Part shown: piece after piece, positions 18,497 through 26,703 of the stretch
How the letters are laid out: the number at the start of each line of letters is the position of its first letter
How positions within the stretch are numbered: position 1 is the stretch's first letter
Source of the DNA: Lysinibacillus sp. FJAT-14745
Lineage (GTDB): Bacteria > Bacillota > Bacilli > Bacillales_A > Planococcaceae
Direction of reading: 5' to 3'
DNA length: 64,000 bases
Assembly (NCBI RefSeq): GCF_001275675.1
Contig: NZ_LITM01000009.1
Location: forward strand, 349,653-413,652
Made by a program: the position numbers and the translations under genes
The notes under the pieces: model-generated
Told to the model about the DNA's origin: nothing
The model's database searches: none
Seen by the model: only the letters and a program-made list of their open reading frames with translations

Positions 18497-19756
18497 TTAT
18501 AGTTGTGCATGTCTTTCTTTTAAGAGCACATCTATTAACGAAATAAATGCCTCCAAAATATTAAGTGAGTGTTGAATCATTTCCTCTAAGTTACTAATTG
18601 ACAGTTCATTCACTAATTTTTGTGCGGCCAAATGCACTAATTCATGGGGTTGTTCTATATGACGATATTCTGGTAAATTCTGATATTCCTCAAAATGTCC
18701 ATAATACCATTTTCCAAACATACATTGATGATGCGTTTTTATAGTTTCTTTATGGCCAGCTTTTTGAATAGCATTTCGTAAAAAGCTAGCATGATCCATT
18801 AACCTCGCTGCCAATTGGCTAACTACCGTTTGCTCTGTTGGCTTTCCAATTGTCGGTGCAATAGCTTTTAACATTTCAGATACTTGATTTTGTATGATAT
18901 TCGAGAAGTCACTAGTATGTGATAATTCTGTCGTTGTTTCAGCTAAACGACCTACTGCTATTACATTTTCTTCTGAAGCAGCTGTTATTTGATGAATGCC
19001 CTGTGCTGCTTCTTCAATATTTTTACTTGTTACAGTCAGGTTAGCAATATTGCCCTTCATGATAGTTAAAAAATCAGTTAAATAATGTTCGACTTGTTTG
19101 ATATTTGTTATTGTATTATATAATTTCTTATCAATGACTGATTGAATCTTCGTCATTTCTTGCAATGAACCTTTCGAGCTGTTGGCTAACTTCCCTACTT
19201 CCATCGCGACAACATTAAAGCCCTTTCCATGTTCACCAGCACGTGCGGCTTCAATAGAGGCATTTAAGGATAGTAATTGTGTTTGATCGGCAATCCCGGT
19301 TACCCCTTTACCGATATCATCCATCTTAGCCATTTCATCATTCAATTGCTCTGTTGAATGAGCTCCTTTAGCCAACAACTCCTGAACCTTTTCACCTTTT
19401 GAAATGGACGATTCCATTTCCTCTACAAGTAATAATGAATGCTGTTTTATTTCTTGAATGTTTGCATTAACATTTTGCTCAACCACAAGCATCTCTTCTG
19501 TATTTGACGACATTTCTTCACTCATTGCTGAAATATCCCCTACACTCATTGAAACATTTTGAACCTTTAAAGCCGTTTGAAAATTAATGAGCTCCATATG
19601 CGCTAGTACAAAGTCTAAAATCGCATTTTTCACATCAATGCTTTCCTGCTCAAGCTCCAATTCCAGAATTCGCTTTTTTAATATTTGTATCTCTAAATCG
19701 TTGTCTCTCTCAACGCTATTATCCATTGGTTTTTGAAATAAACCGAATAATACCAT
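18497..19756 (-). CDS. Soluble methyl-accepting chemotaxis protein with C-terminal CZB zinc domain
   Basis: The 419-residue protein has no transmembrane segment. Residues ~60-290 form the coiled-coil signalling domain with the hairpin tip variant [25 protein letters not shown]. The C-terminal ~120 residues carry [25 protein letters not shown] and HELVHLAA, the His/Cys pattern of the CZB zinc-binding domain (H-x-HxxC-x-H). CZB receptors sense zinc or oxidants such as HOCl. It has no chemotaxis neighbours and probably joins receptor arrays from the cytosol. Confidence 0.88.
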   Translation of the reverse strand: MVLFGLFQKPMDNSVERDNDLEIQILKKRILELELEQESIDVKNAILDFVLAHMELINFQTALKVQNVSMSVGDISAMSEEMSSNTEEMLVVEQNVNANIQEIKQHSLLLVEEMESSISKGEKVQELLAKGAHSTEQLNDEMAKMDDIGKGVTGIADQTQLLSLNASIEAARAGEHGKGFNVVAMEVGKLANSSKGSLQEMTKIQSVIDKKLYNTITNIKQVEHYLTDFLTIMKGNIANLTVTSKNIEEAAQGIHQITAASEENVIAVGRLAETTTELSHTSDFSNIIQNQVSEMLKAIAPTIGKPTEQTVVSQLAARLMDHASFLRNAIQKAGHKETIKTHHQCMFGKWYYGHFEEYQNLPEYRHIEQPHELVHLAAQKLVNELSISNLEEMIQHSLNILEAFISLIDVLLKERHAQL

Positions 19757-19841
19757 ACAAACTCCCGCCTTCCCATTGGTAAAAATATCACTTTTTATTA
19801 TATAACAATAAAATTGGATAAAGTATTAAATTGATGTAAAC

Positions 19842-19871
19842 AAAAAAAGATGTGCCTTTTACTGACACATC
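19842..19871 (-). terminator. Terminator of lysC
   Basis: GATGTG and CACATC arms on the minus strand are followed by seven T residues just after the lysC stop. Confidence 0.75.
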
Positions 19872-19881
19872 CTCTTCAAAA

Positions 19882-21108
19882 TTATATGTAAAGCGCCTGT
19901 TCTAAGTTAAATTCATCATGTAATGCATTTGCTGCACGAATCATTTCGTCTTGAGGAACAACGACAGACACTTTTATTTCAGAAGTACTGACCATTTTCA
20001 CAGGGATACCTTCACGACGTAGACGATCAAACATTCGGGCAGCCACCCCTGGATTAGATGCCATTCCTGAGCCAATAATAGAGACTTTTGCTAAGCCGAT
20101 TTCAAAATCAGCAAAACTAAACCCTAATGATAATTTACTATCTTCTAGGACACGTAATGCTTCAGCGAACTCCTCTTTTAAAATGGTAAATGATACAGTT
20201 GGCTTTAAGCCATCAATGATTGCTTGTACGATTATATCGACGTTTATGCGATTTTCTGCAAGTATTGTGAACATATCTGCTAATGAAGCATTGGAATAAG
20301 CATCATAACCAACTGTTAAGCGAATAACGTCTGACTCATAGGCAACACCACGTACAATTAAATTTTTCTCCATTTCAACTTCCTCCTTCAATAAAGTACC
20401 TACTGTATCTATTTCGCTCGACCGAATGATAACTGGGATTTGAAACTTCTTTGCTAACTCTAAAGCTCGTGGGTGTAAAATTTGTGATCCTAAGTTTGAT
20501 AGCCCTAGCATTTCATCGTAGGAAATTTCTTTTAACTTTTGTGCCCCAGCAACATGACTTGGATCAGCTGTATAGACTCCATCCACATTCGTGTAAATAT
20601 CTACCCGCTCCGCCTTCAATTTTGCTGCAATAGCTATAGCAGACGTTTCCGCCCCACCTTTACCTAACGTCGTAATATTCCGTAAATTATCAATACCCTG
20701 TTCCCCAGCAACGACTACGATTTTTCCCTGTACAAAATGCTCTTCTATTCGACTAGCATTTATCTCATCAATACGGGCATTGCTATACATAGCATCGGTT
20801 TCAATACCTGCCTGCCAACCTGTTAATGACACTGCATCGTACCCTTCCTCCTGTAAAGCAATTGCCACTAATGTACTTGTCAGTTGTGAGCTTGTTGAAA
20901 ATAGTGCGTCTAGTTCACGCTTAGAAGCGTTGTCTGATAGATCACGGGCCATCTTTGCTAATTCTTTAGCCATACCCCTCATAGCTGTAGTGACAACGAC
21001 AACATCAAAACCCCTTTCCTTTTCTGCAATCGCCTTTTTCGCAACATTTTGAATGTGCTCTGTTGATGCTAATGTAGCACCACCAAATTTCATCACAATT
21101 CTCGCCAT
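19882..21108 (-). CDS. lysC: Aspartate kinase (lysine-controlled type)
   Basis: It phosphorylates aspartate as the first step to diaminopimelate, lysine, methionine and threonine. DAP and dipicolinate are needed for wall and spores. The 408-residue product has the length of B. subtilis LysC and ends with two ACT domains (VSIIGSGMASNPGVAARMF, MVSTSEIKVSVVV). The usual KFGGTSV reads KFGGATLAS here, and TTLGRGGSDT reads TTLGKGGAET, so active-site loops are atypical. The start ATG at 21108 is 10 bp after AAGGAG. A lysine riboswitch upstream controls it. Confidence 0.9.
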   Translation of the reverse strand: MARIVMKFGGATLASTEHIQNVAKKAIAEKERGFDVVVVTTAMRGMAKELAKMARDLSDNASKRELDALFSTSSQLTSTLVAIALQEEGYDAVSLTGWQAGIETDAMYSNARIDEINASRIEEHFVQGKIVVVAGEQGIDNLRNITTLGKGGAETSAIAIAAKLKAERVDIYTNVDGVYTADPSHVAGAQKLKEISYDEMLGLSNLGSQILHPRALELAKKFQIPVIIRSSEIDTVGTLLKEEVEMEKNLIVRGVAYESDVIRLTVGYDAYSNASLADMFTILAENRINVDIIVQAIIDGLKPTVSFTILKEEFAEALRVLEDSKLSLGFSFADFEIGLAKVSIIGSGMASNPGVAARMFDRLRREGIPVKMVSTSEIKVSVVVPQDEMIRAANALHDEFNLEQALYI

Positions 21109-21261
21109 CTTTATCATTCTCCTTCGTATTCAATCATTTCGCAGATCTTTTGTGGCTCTTCACCAAAGTAACGCTAAAAGCAAATAGCGCTCTTGAAATA
21201 ATACGGTTGGCATCACCTCTTAGGTAAGAGTAACTACCTTAAAAAATTGTCTCTAGAAAGC

Positions 21262-21505
21262 AAAAAAGGCAGCTCTCACATAACGTGAAAGCTGCCTATA
21301 ACATGTACAATAAAAGTAACTTGCGCATGTGTGATAGCTCTCCGAAACGATTAGAATCGACAGTCTTACATCTCTTAAATGTAAAACCAGCACAGCATCG
21401 GAAACAACGATGCTCCACTTCGGCAAGCTTCCCTTTCATACATTTTCCCTGGACTTGTTCGTCCTCGAACATACTACTCTTGAACCTTGCACCTCTATCA
21501 TCACT
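21262..21505 (-). ncRNA. Lysine riboswitch (L box) with terminator
   Basis: The minus strand begins TGATGATAGAGGTGCAAG and contains AGTAGTATGTTCG, GAAAGGGAAGCTTGCCGAAG and GGAGAGCTATCACAC, the conserved landmarks of the L box. The 5' GTGAT-AG and 3' CTATCAC segments pair as P1. It ends in the hairpin GGCAGCTTTCAC/GTGAGAGCTGCC followed by TTTTTT at 21296-21262. High lysine should favour this terminator and switch lysC off. About 150 bp separate it from lysC. Confidence 0.93.
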
Positions 21506-21676
21506 AAATAGTGAAAGTATTTAATTAAACCTTAGTGAAGAAATTTCCAATTTAAATTTAATAAGTAGAAACTACCGAAAAACTAAGGTACGGTATATAA
21601 CATTGCTATATTGAAAGGCAATGTTATATACAACCTTAGCATACGTCTAATCCTTTGACAATGTATCTTGTTGAAA

Positions 21677-21926
21677 ATCAATTTCGCCTTGGCGTAATTG
21701 TAGCTGTCGCTTCGCTTTCGCACAGAAAACATTTGTTGCTGTCGCTTTGCTTTCGCACAGAAAACATTTGTTGCTGTCGCTTTGCTTTCGCTACAGATAA
21801 TTTGCCACAGAACTTGGGGTTCTTAGCCTGAGTTCCTCTATTTCAACAGCTATTTGGAAAAGAAACTCCATCTTCATTTATCTCACCACCTTCAGAGGTG
21901 GGAGTCTTCCGCTGAATGAAAATAAG
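21677..21926 (+). repeat. Family A repeat, diverged copy A1 (overlaps the 3' end of uvrC)
   Basis: It opens with ATCAATTTCGCCTTGGCGTAATTG, the family palindrome with paired changes in the stem. It carries about three tandem ~37-bp modules (GCTGTCGCTTTGCTTTCGC) and a damaged core (TTGCCACAGAACTTGG, then GAGTTCCTCTATTTCA). It ends with a CTCACC/GGTGGGAG hairpin and GCTGAATGAAAATAAGC, homologous to the end of copy A2. The last ~35 bp lie inside the uvrC reading frame. Confidence 0.7.
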
Positions 21927-23682
21927 CATGAATATTGCTAGCTAGATTAGCAGGCATTCCAGCTTCTTGTAATGCCTGCATACTTGCCTCACGAATTTTT
22001 TTAACAGAGCCAAAATGCTTAAGTAATTGCTGTTTTCGCTTTGGACCAATGCCTTCTATATGATCGAGAACAGATTGTATAGCATGCTTTTCGTGCTGCT
22101 GTCGTAAGAAGGTAATAGCAAAGCGGTGTACTTCGTCCTGAATTCGTTGCAGTAAGTAGAATCCATCGCTTGTGCGCTTTAAAGCAATGACTTCAGGTGG
22201 ATCACCAAATAGAAGCTGTGACGTATTATGCTTTTCATCTTTTGCTAATCCGGCAATTGGAATGACAAGGCCGAGCTCATCTTCTAACACTTCTCGTGCG
22301 ACTTCCATTTGTCCCTTCCCACCATCTATTAGTACTAAATCCGGTAAAGGTAGACCATCTTTTAATACGCGTGTGTATCGACGACGAATTACTTCCTGCA
22401 TCGCCCCGTAATCATCGTGCTTGGCGGCTGTACGTGTTTTGTACTTTCGATACTCCTTCTTTGCGGGTTTTCCATCGATAAATACAACCATTGCAGATAC
22501 CGCATCTGCCCCATGCATATGACTATTGTCGAAAGCTTCAATCCGTAAAGGCGCAGAAATGCTCATAGCTTCACCAAGCGCCTCACATGCTCCTATAGTG
22601 CGTTCTTCCTGACGTTCAATAAGTTGGAACTTCGCTGCTACAGCGATTTCTGCATTTTTTGTCGCTAATTCAACTAGCTCTTTTTTTTGCCCACGTTTTG
22701 GTGTCAGTACCTTAACTTCTAGTAATTCCGTTAAAATTTCTGCATCAATAGATTGTGGGATAAAAATCTCCTTAGGCTTGATGTGCTCTAGCTTGTCGTA
22801 AAATCGTCCAACGAACGTTAAAAATTCCTCTTCTGCCTCTTGATAAATTGGGAAAATCGAGACATCTCGCTCAATGAGCTTTCCTTGACGAACAAAGAAA
22901 ACTTGAACACACATCCAGCCCTTCTCGACTGCATAGCCAAATACATCGCGGTTCGTTGTATCACTTGAGACGATTTTTTGCTTTTGCATGACTGTATCGA
23001 TATGTGCAATTTGATCACGAAATTCCTTTGCACGCTCAAACTCTAAATTTTCTGCGGCCGCTAGCATTTTTACCTCTAGCTCCTTTTTCACTTCCTCAAC
23101 CCCACCATTTAAAAATTTTGTCATATCCTCAATCATATCGTGGTAAATTTCAGCTTCAATATCCTTCACACAAGGGGCTAGACATTGTCCCATATGATAA
23201 TACAAACAAACCTTGGTAGGGAGTTGTACACATTTTCGCAAAGGATATAAACGATCTAGCAGCTTTTTCGTCTCACTTGCTGCATACGCATTCGGGTATG
23301 GACCAAAATATTTTGCCTTATCTTTTTTCACTTTTCGTGTTGTAATAAGACGTGGGTGTTTTTCATTTGTAATTTTTAGATATGGATACGTTTTATCATC
23401 CGTCAGCATAATATTGTACTTCGGGTCATGTAGTTTTATAAGATTAAGCTCTAAAATTAAAGCTTCAATATTGGAGGATGTCACAATGTACTCAAAGTCT
23501 TCTATTTCGCTTACAAGTCTCTGTGTTTTCCCTTCATGCGTACCAGTAAAATACGAGCGTACTCGATTTTTCAGCACTTTTGCTTTCCCGACATAAATAA
23601 TGGTTCCTTGTCGATCTTTCATCAAATAGCAGCCAGGCTGATCTGGTAAAATTTCAAGCTTTCGTTTAATTAAATCATTCAT
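21892..23682 (-). CDS. uvrC: Excinuclease ABC subunit C
   Basis: UvrC makes the dual incisions in nucleotide excision repair with UvrA and UvrB. The 596-residue protein has the GIY-YIG domain ([20 protein letters not shown]), the UvrB-binding UVR motif near 205-235 ([17 protein letters not shown]), the RNase H-like endonuclease domain ([29 protein letters not shown]) and a C-terminal helix-hairpin-helix ([18 protein letters not shown]). Its last ~10 residues ([10 protein letters not shown]) are encoded by the end of repeat A1. Ribosome site AAAGGGGGG precedes the start. Confidence 0.96.
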   Translation of the reverse strand: MNDLIKRKLEILPDQPGCYLMKDRQGTIIYVGKAKVLKNRVRSYFTGTHEGKTQRLVSEIEDFEYIVTSSNIEALILELNLIKLHDPKYNIMLTDDKTYPYLKITNEKHPRLITTRKVKKDKAKYFGPYPNAYAASETKKLLDRLYPLRKCVQLPTKVCLYYHMGQCLAPCVKDIEAEIYHDMIEDMTKFLNGGVEEVKKELEVKMLAAAENLEFERAKEFRDQIAHIDTVMQKQKIVSSDTTNRDVFGYAVEKGWMCVQVFFVRQGKLIERDVSIFPIYQEAEEEFLTFVGRFYDKLEHIKPKEIFIPQSIDAEILTELLEVKVLTPKRGQKKELVELATKNAEIAVAAKFQLIERQEERTIGACEALGEAMSISAPLRIEAFDNSHMHGADAVSAMVVFIDGKPAKKEYRKYKTRTAAKHDDYGAMQEVIRRRYTRVLKDGLPLPDLVLIDGGKGQMEVAREVLEDELGLVIPIAGLAKDEKHNTSQLLFGDPPEVIALKRTSDGFYLLQRIQDEVHRFAITFLRQQHEKHAIQSVLDHIEGIGPKRKQQLLKHFGSVKKIREASMQALQEAGMPANLASNIHAYFHSAEDSHL

Positions 23683-23804
23683 CGCCTACCTGCCCCCCTT
23701 TTACTTAATACAGCGTTCATCCCCTAAATACAACTATACATACCGTAAATTGTCTCCTATTTCTAAGGATAACGTTTTGCTTCTTTCTATATTATATAAC
23801 GAAA

Positions 23805-23850
23805 AAAAGCCAAGCACATCATATTGATGGCTTGACTCTTTTTTTCTTAC
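23805..23850 (-). terminator. Probable trxA terminator, displaced by repeat A2
   Basis: On the minus strand AAGCCATCA and TGATGTGCTT pair with one bulge and are followed by a T run. It lies about 250 bp from the trxA stop codon, with family A copy A2 in between. Confidence 0.5.
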
Positions 23851-23853
23851 AGA

Positions 23854-24107
23854 ATCAATTATGCCTCGGCATAATTGCGTCCGGAATCGGCTTTGTGCTT
23901 GCACAAAGAACTCCTTTCCGATTCTGTGACATCCGCCGGAGGCTTTAGGCCAACACGAAGTTGGTCACTCAGTCATTGCCACAGGACGTGGCGTTCTTAG
24001 ACTGAGTTCCTCTATTTCAGCGGGTGTTTGGACACCCCTAAAAAGAAGCTTAAATTCGCATTCATCTCACCAACTATAGAGGTGAGAGACTTCGCTGAAA
24101 GAAGTTA
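23854..24107 (+). repeat. Family A repeat, copy A2 (between trxA and its terminator)
   Basis: It begins with ATCAATTATGCCTCGGCATAATTG, followed by GGAATCGG-CTTTGTGC/GCACAAAG-CCGATTC, a nested hairpin, then the GCCGGAGGC segment. The 67-nt core lies at 23948-24014, followed by a CAGCGGGTGTTT hairpin region with an inserted CTCACC/GGTGAG hairpin. It ends CGCTGAAAGAAGTTAA. The final TTA is the complement of the trxA stop codon. Confidence 0.8.
23948..24014 (+). ncRNA. 67-nt two-hairpin core module, copy c1
   Basis: Hairpin a is GGCCAAC-ACGAA-GTTGGTC. Hairpin b has an outer stem ACTCAGTC/GACTGAGT, an asymmetric loop (ATT against GTTCTTA) and inner hairpin GCCAC-AGGAC-GTGGC. The module ends TTCCTCTA. 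Stems differ from c4 and c5 but stay paired. Transcription is not known. Confidence 0.6.
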
Positions 24108-24416
24108 AGCATGTTTTGCGATAAATGCTTCTAACGCTTCTTTTGGTTGGAAACCAACAGTTTTGTCTACTAATTCACCATCTTTGAATAATAGTAATGA
24201 CGGGATAGACATAATTTGGTATTGCGCTGCAGTACCTTGGTTGTTATCTACATCTACTTTTACAATTTTAGCTGCACTACCTGCAGCGTCCATTTCTTCA
24301 AGAACTGGTCCAATCATTTTACAAGGTCCGCACCAAGCAGCCCAGAAGTCTACTAGTACTAATCCTTCTTTAATATCATCTTGGAAAGTTGCATCTGTTG
24401 CATGTACAATTGCCAT
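24105..24416 (-). CDS. trxA: Thioredoxin
   Basis: The general cytosolic disulfide reductase of 103 residues. It has FWAAWCGPCKMIGPVL with the redox pair Cys29 and Cys32, the cis-proline loop MSIPSLLLFKDGE, and the canonical thioredoxin length. TTAAGGAGG precedes ATG. In B. subtilis trxA lies between uvrC and etfA, and it does here too, except that a permease gene has been placed between trxA and etfA. Its stop codon coincides with the end of repeat A2. Confidence 0.97.
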   Translation of the reverse strand: MAIVHATDATFQDDIKEGLVLVDFWAAWCGPCKMIGPVLEEMDAAGSAAKIVKVDVDNNQGTAAQYQIMSIPSLLLFKDGELVDKTVGFQPKEALEAFIAKHA

Positions 24417-24549
24417 TTGAAATCCTCCTTAAACTTACTATGTTTGTAGTATAGCATGGATAAATTCTCTTGAGCGAACAATCTGCCTAGTATGCAAAAT
24501 TTATGAAAAATAAGGTCGAAAAAGGCATTAAGTTGATTTGTCATTTCAC

Positions 24550-25899
24550 TTAATTTTCATGAAACCGACCTTTATAGACATAAGTTAACGTAATAAAGAG
24601 ATAAATAGCTAATGTAATACCTGTTACGATAATAGATGTTGTAAAAATAATACCAATAAGGATTGCACTTAACGCAATTATAGCGATCCAAGTTGTATAA
24701 GGGAACCATTTAACTGCATAAGCACTTGTTTTTTCCGGGTGTATTTTACGCGATTTCAAATGTGCAACCGCAATAATTAGCCAAATAAATAACACGGTAT
24801 ATCCAAGTGAACCCATTAGAAAATCAAAGGTTTTGCTTCCCGCAAATAAAGAAAATATTACAGCCATATATAAAGCTAACGTACACATTAATATGGCATA
24901 TACCGGAACTTTTCTTTTTGATAAATGGGCAAAGATTTTAGGAACACGTCCGTCCACAGCTTGTGTATACAGAACACGTGATGAACCATAAAGTCCTGAG
25001 TTCATTGATGAAATAATAGCAAGTAAAACAACAGCGTTCATAATATGGTCAGCACCAGGAATACCAATCATTTTAAAGACCATCACAAACGGACTTTCTG
25101 ACACCCCGTTCACTTCATTCCAAGGAATCAAACTAACGATAATAAAGAAAGGAATTAAATAAAAAGTTACTATACGTACTAATGTACTACGAACAGCTTT
25201 TGGCACTACTTTCTCTGGGTTTTTCGTTTCAGCTAATGTAATACCAATAATTTCAGTACCACCATAAGAGTAAATAACTACAAGCATTGCAGCAATCAAT
25301 CCCATTGATCCGTTCGGGAAGAAACCACCATGCTCCGTTAAATTAGAAAAACCAACAGCTGTATGATTACCAAAAGTAACAAGCAATAAAATTAATCCGG
25401 CTATGATGAACACCACAATAACGGTAATTTTAATTAATGCTAGCCAATATTCAGTTTCAGCAAAAACTTTCACTGATAACAAGTTAATGGCTGTAACTAA
25501 CACCGAAACAGATAATGCAAGTATCCAAATTGGATAATCCGGCAACCAATATTGAATAAAAATTGCCGCAACTATAGATTCCGCCGCAATATTTAACACC
25601 CACATTTTCCAATAGATCCAATCTAGAAAATAAGCTGGATACTTCCCTAAAACAGCTTGCACTAAATCTCTAAATGTTCTCGCTTCGCTATTGCGGACTG
25701 CCATTTCTGCTAAACCTTGCATAACAAATAATAGAATAATCCCACCAATTAAGTACGCAATAAGTACTGAAGGTCCTGCCATATCAATGGCTGTACTGCT
25801 TCCTTTAAATAACCCTGCACCAATGGCACCACCTAAAGCCATCATCGTAATATGCCTTGAGGTCATCGTTCTCTTTAATTTCTGATTGTCATTTTCCAT
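24550..25899 (-). CDS. Amino-acid permease, APC superfamily (GabP/RocE/LysP-like)
   Basis: The 449-residue integral membrane protein shows the APC signature TMTSRHITMMALGGAIGAGLF in helix 1, an EARTFRDLV loop typical of amino-acid/polyamine transporters, and about 12 hydrophobic segments. It should import an amino acid with protons. The start at 25899 is just after AGGAGGTAAG, and an ATG 8 codons upstream is too early. A T-box lies upstream, so expression responds to charging of one tRNA. The transported amino acid should match that tRNA but cannot be fixed from sequence alone. Confidence 0.88.
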   Translation of the reverse strand: MENDNQKLKRTMTSRHITMMALGGAIGAGLFKGSSTAIDMAGPSVLIAYLIGGIILLFVMQGLAEMAVRNSEARTFRDLVQAVLGKYPAYFLDWIYWKMWVLNIAAESIVAAIFIQYWLPDYPIWILALSVSVLVTAINLLSVKVFAETEYWLALIKITVIVVFIIAGLILLLVTFGNHTAVGFSNLTEHGGFFPNGSMGLIAAMLVVIYSYGGTEIIGITLAETKNPEKVVPKAVRSTLVRIVTFYLIPFFIIVSLIPWNEVNGVSESPFVMVFKMIGIPGADHIMNAVVLLAIISSMNSGLYGSSRVLYTQAVDGRVPKIFAHLSKRKVPVYAILMCTLALYMAVIFSLFAGSKTFDFLMGSLGYTVLFIWLIIAVAHLKSRKIHPEKTSAYAVKWFPYTTWIAIIALSAILIGIIFTTSIIVTGITLAIYLFITLTYVYKGRFHEN

Positions 25900-25927
25900 T
25901 TCCTTACCTCCTAAAATCAACAAATGC

Positions 25928-26039
25928 GCTAAAGCGCTCGTTTACATCCGACAAGCGCTGGACTGCCCGAAGCAAAAAGTAAGTGCTCCTCCACTTTAGC
26001 CCGAGGGATCGAAGGACCTCGAGGACGTAGCGCTTTAGC
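25928..26039. repeat. 112-bp GC-rich insert with terminal inverted repeats
   Basis: GCTAAAGCG at 25928-25936 is inverted at 26031-26039 (CGCTTTAGC). The interior (CCGACAAGCGCTGGACT, CCCGAGGGATCGAAGGACC) is much richer in GC than its surroundings. It sits between the T-box terminator and the ribosome site of the permease gene, which looks like an insertion into the leader. Confidence 0.5.
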
Positions 26040-26051
26040 CTAGACGAAAAC

Positions 26052-26320
26052 AAAAATGGCATATCGTCTGTTCCTTCATTATCAAATGAAAGAAGAGACG
26101 ATATGCCATAAGCAAACCGCGGTACCACTCTAATTGGTTCTTTAAGAACCCTGCTTAAAAACCTAGTAACGAAGGTTAACCGTCCAACAAATAGAATATT
26201 CTGCAAATTCCATTTATCTTACCGCTCCTAGGCAAGTTCAAAGTCTTATTGGACTGCGTCGCACCAACCCGCAGCTCTCTTCACCAAATAATGAGCTTTT
26301 ACTACTCCTAATCTTTGCGT
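26052..26320 (-). ncRNA. T-box leader of the permease gene
   Basis: The minus strand contains AGAGTGGTACCGCGG at 26131-26117, the T-box antiterminator motif. Upstream are AGAGAGCTGCGGGTTGGTGCG (stem I) and the specifier side ACTTTGAACTTG. A strong terminator follows, ATGGCATATCGTCT / AGACGATATGCCAT with TTTTTG (26109-26052). Uncharged tRNA should favour read-through. Candidate specifier codons before ACTTTGAAC are AAG, ATA or AAT, and I cannot choose between them safely. Confidence 0.88.
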
Positions 26321-26341
26321 TTTTTAAAGATTTAAATATAA

Positions 26342-26573
26342 ATCAATTATGCCTCGGCATAATTACATCCGGAATCGGCTTTGTGTTCACACAAAGAACT
26401 CCTTACCGATTCTGTGACATCCGCCGGAGACTTTAGGCCAACAGGATGTTGGTCACTCAGTCGTTGCCACAGGACGTGGCGTTTTTAGACTAAGTTCCTC
26501 TATTTCAGCGGATGTTTTTTGTACCGAAAGCGTAGCAACAGGTACAGATGTATGATTCGCTGAAAGAAGTTAA
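26342..26573 (+). repeat. Family A repeat, copy A3
   Basis: It has the same order as A2: ATCAATTATGCCTCGGCATAATT, GGAATCGGCTTTGTG/CACAAAG/CCGATTC, the core at 26436-26502, then CAGCGGATG and GCTGAAAGAAGTTAA at the end. The final hairpin loop holds a small insert with CGAAAGCGTAGCAACAG, a piece of the 37-bp module. It lies between the T-box leader and the etfA terminator. Confidence 0.8.
26436..26502 (+). ncRNA. 67-nt two-hairpin core module, copy c2
   Basis: Hairpin a is GGCCAACA-GGA-TGTTGGTC. Hairpin b is ACTCAGTC/GACTAAGT (one mismatch) with inner GCCAC-AGGAC-GTGGC. It ends TTCCTCTA. Confidence 0.6.
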
Positions 26574-26657
26574 ATTAATATTCATCACTATACGTTCTAA
26601 AATTAATTATGTCAACATTTTATTTTGCGATAACTTTAAAAAATCAAAAAATTCAAC

Positions 26658-26689
26658 AAAAAAAGCAGGGAAGATACATCCTCCCTGCG
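26658..26689 (-). terminator. Terminator of the etf/fad gene group
   Basis: GCAGGGA and TCCCTGC arms on the minus strand are followed by seven T residues, 15 bp after etfA. Confidence 0.85.
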
Positions 26690-26703
26690 ACAAATATCAT
26701 TAA

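Noticed and set aside
21706-21805. Regularly spaced repeats that might suggest a CRISPR array
   Set aside because: The copies are adjacent, with no unique spacers, and no cas genes are in the window.
25904-26206. 100-codon open frame antisense to nothing, covering the permease leader
   Set aside because: It lies wholly in the T-box and the 112-bp repeat. Its sequence is explained by the RNA structure.
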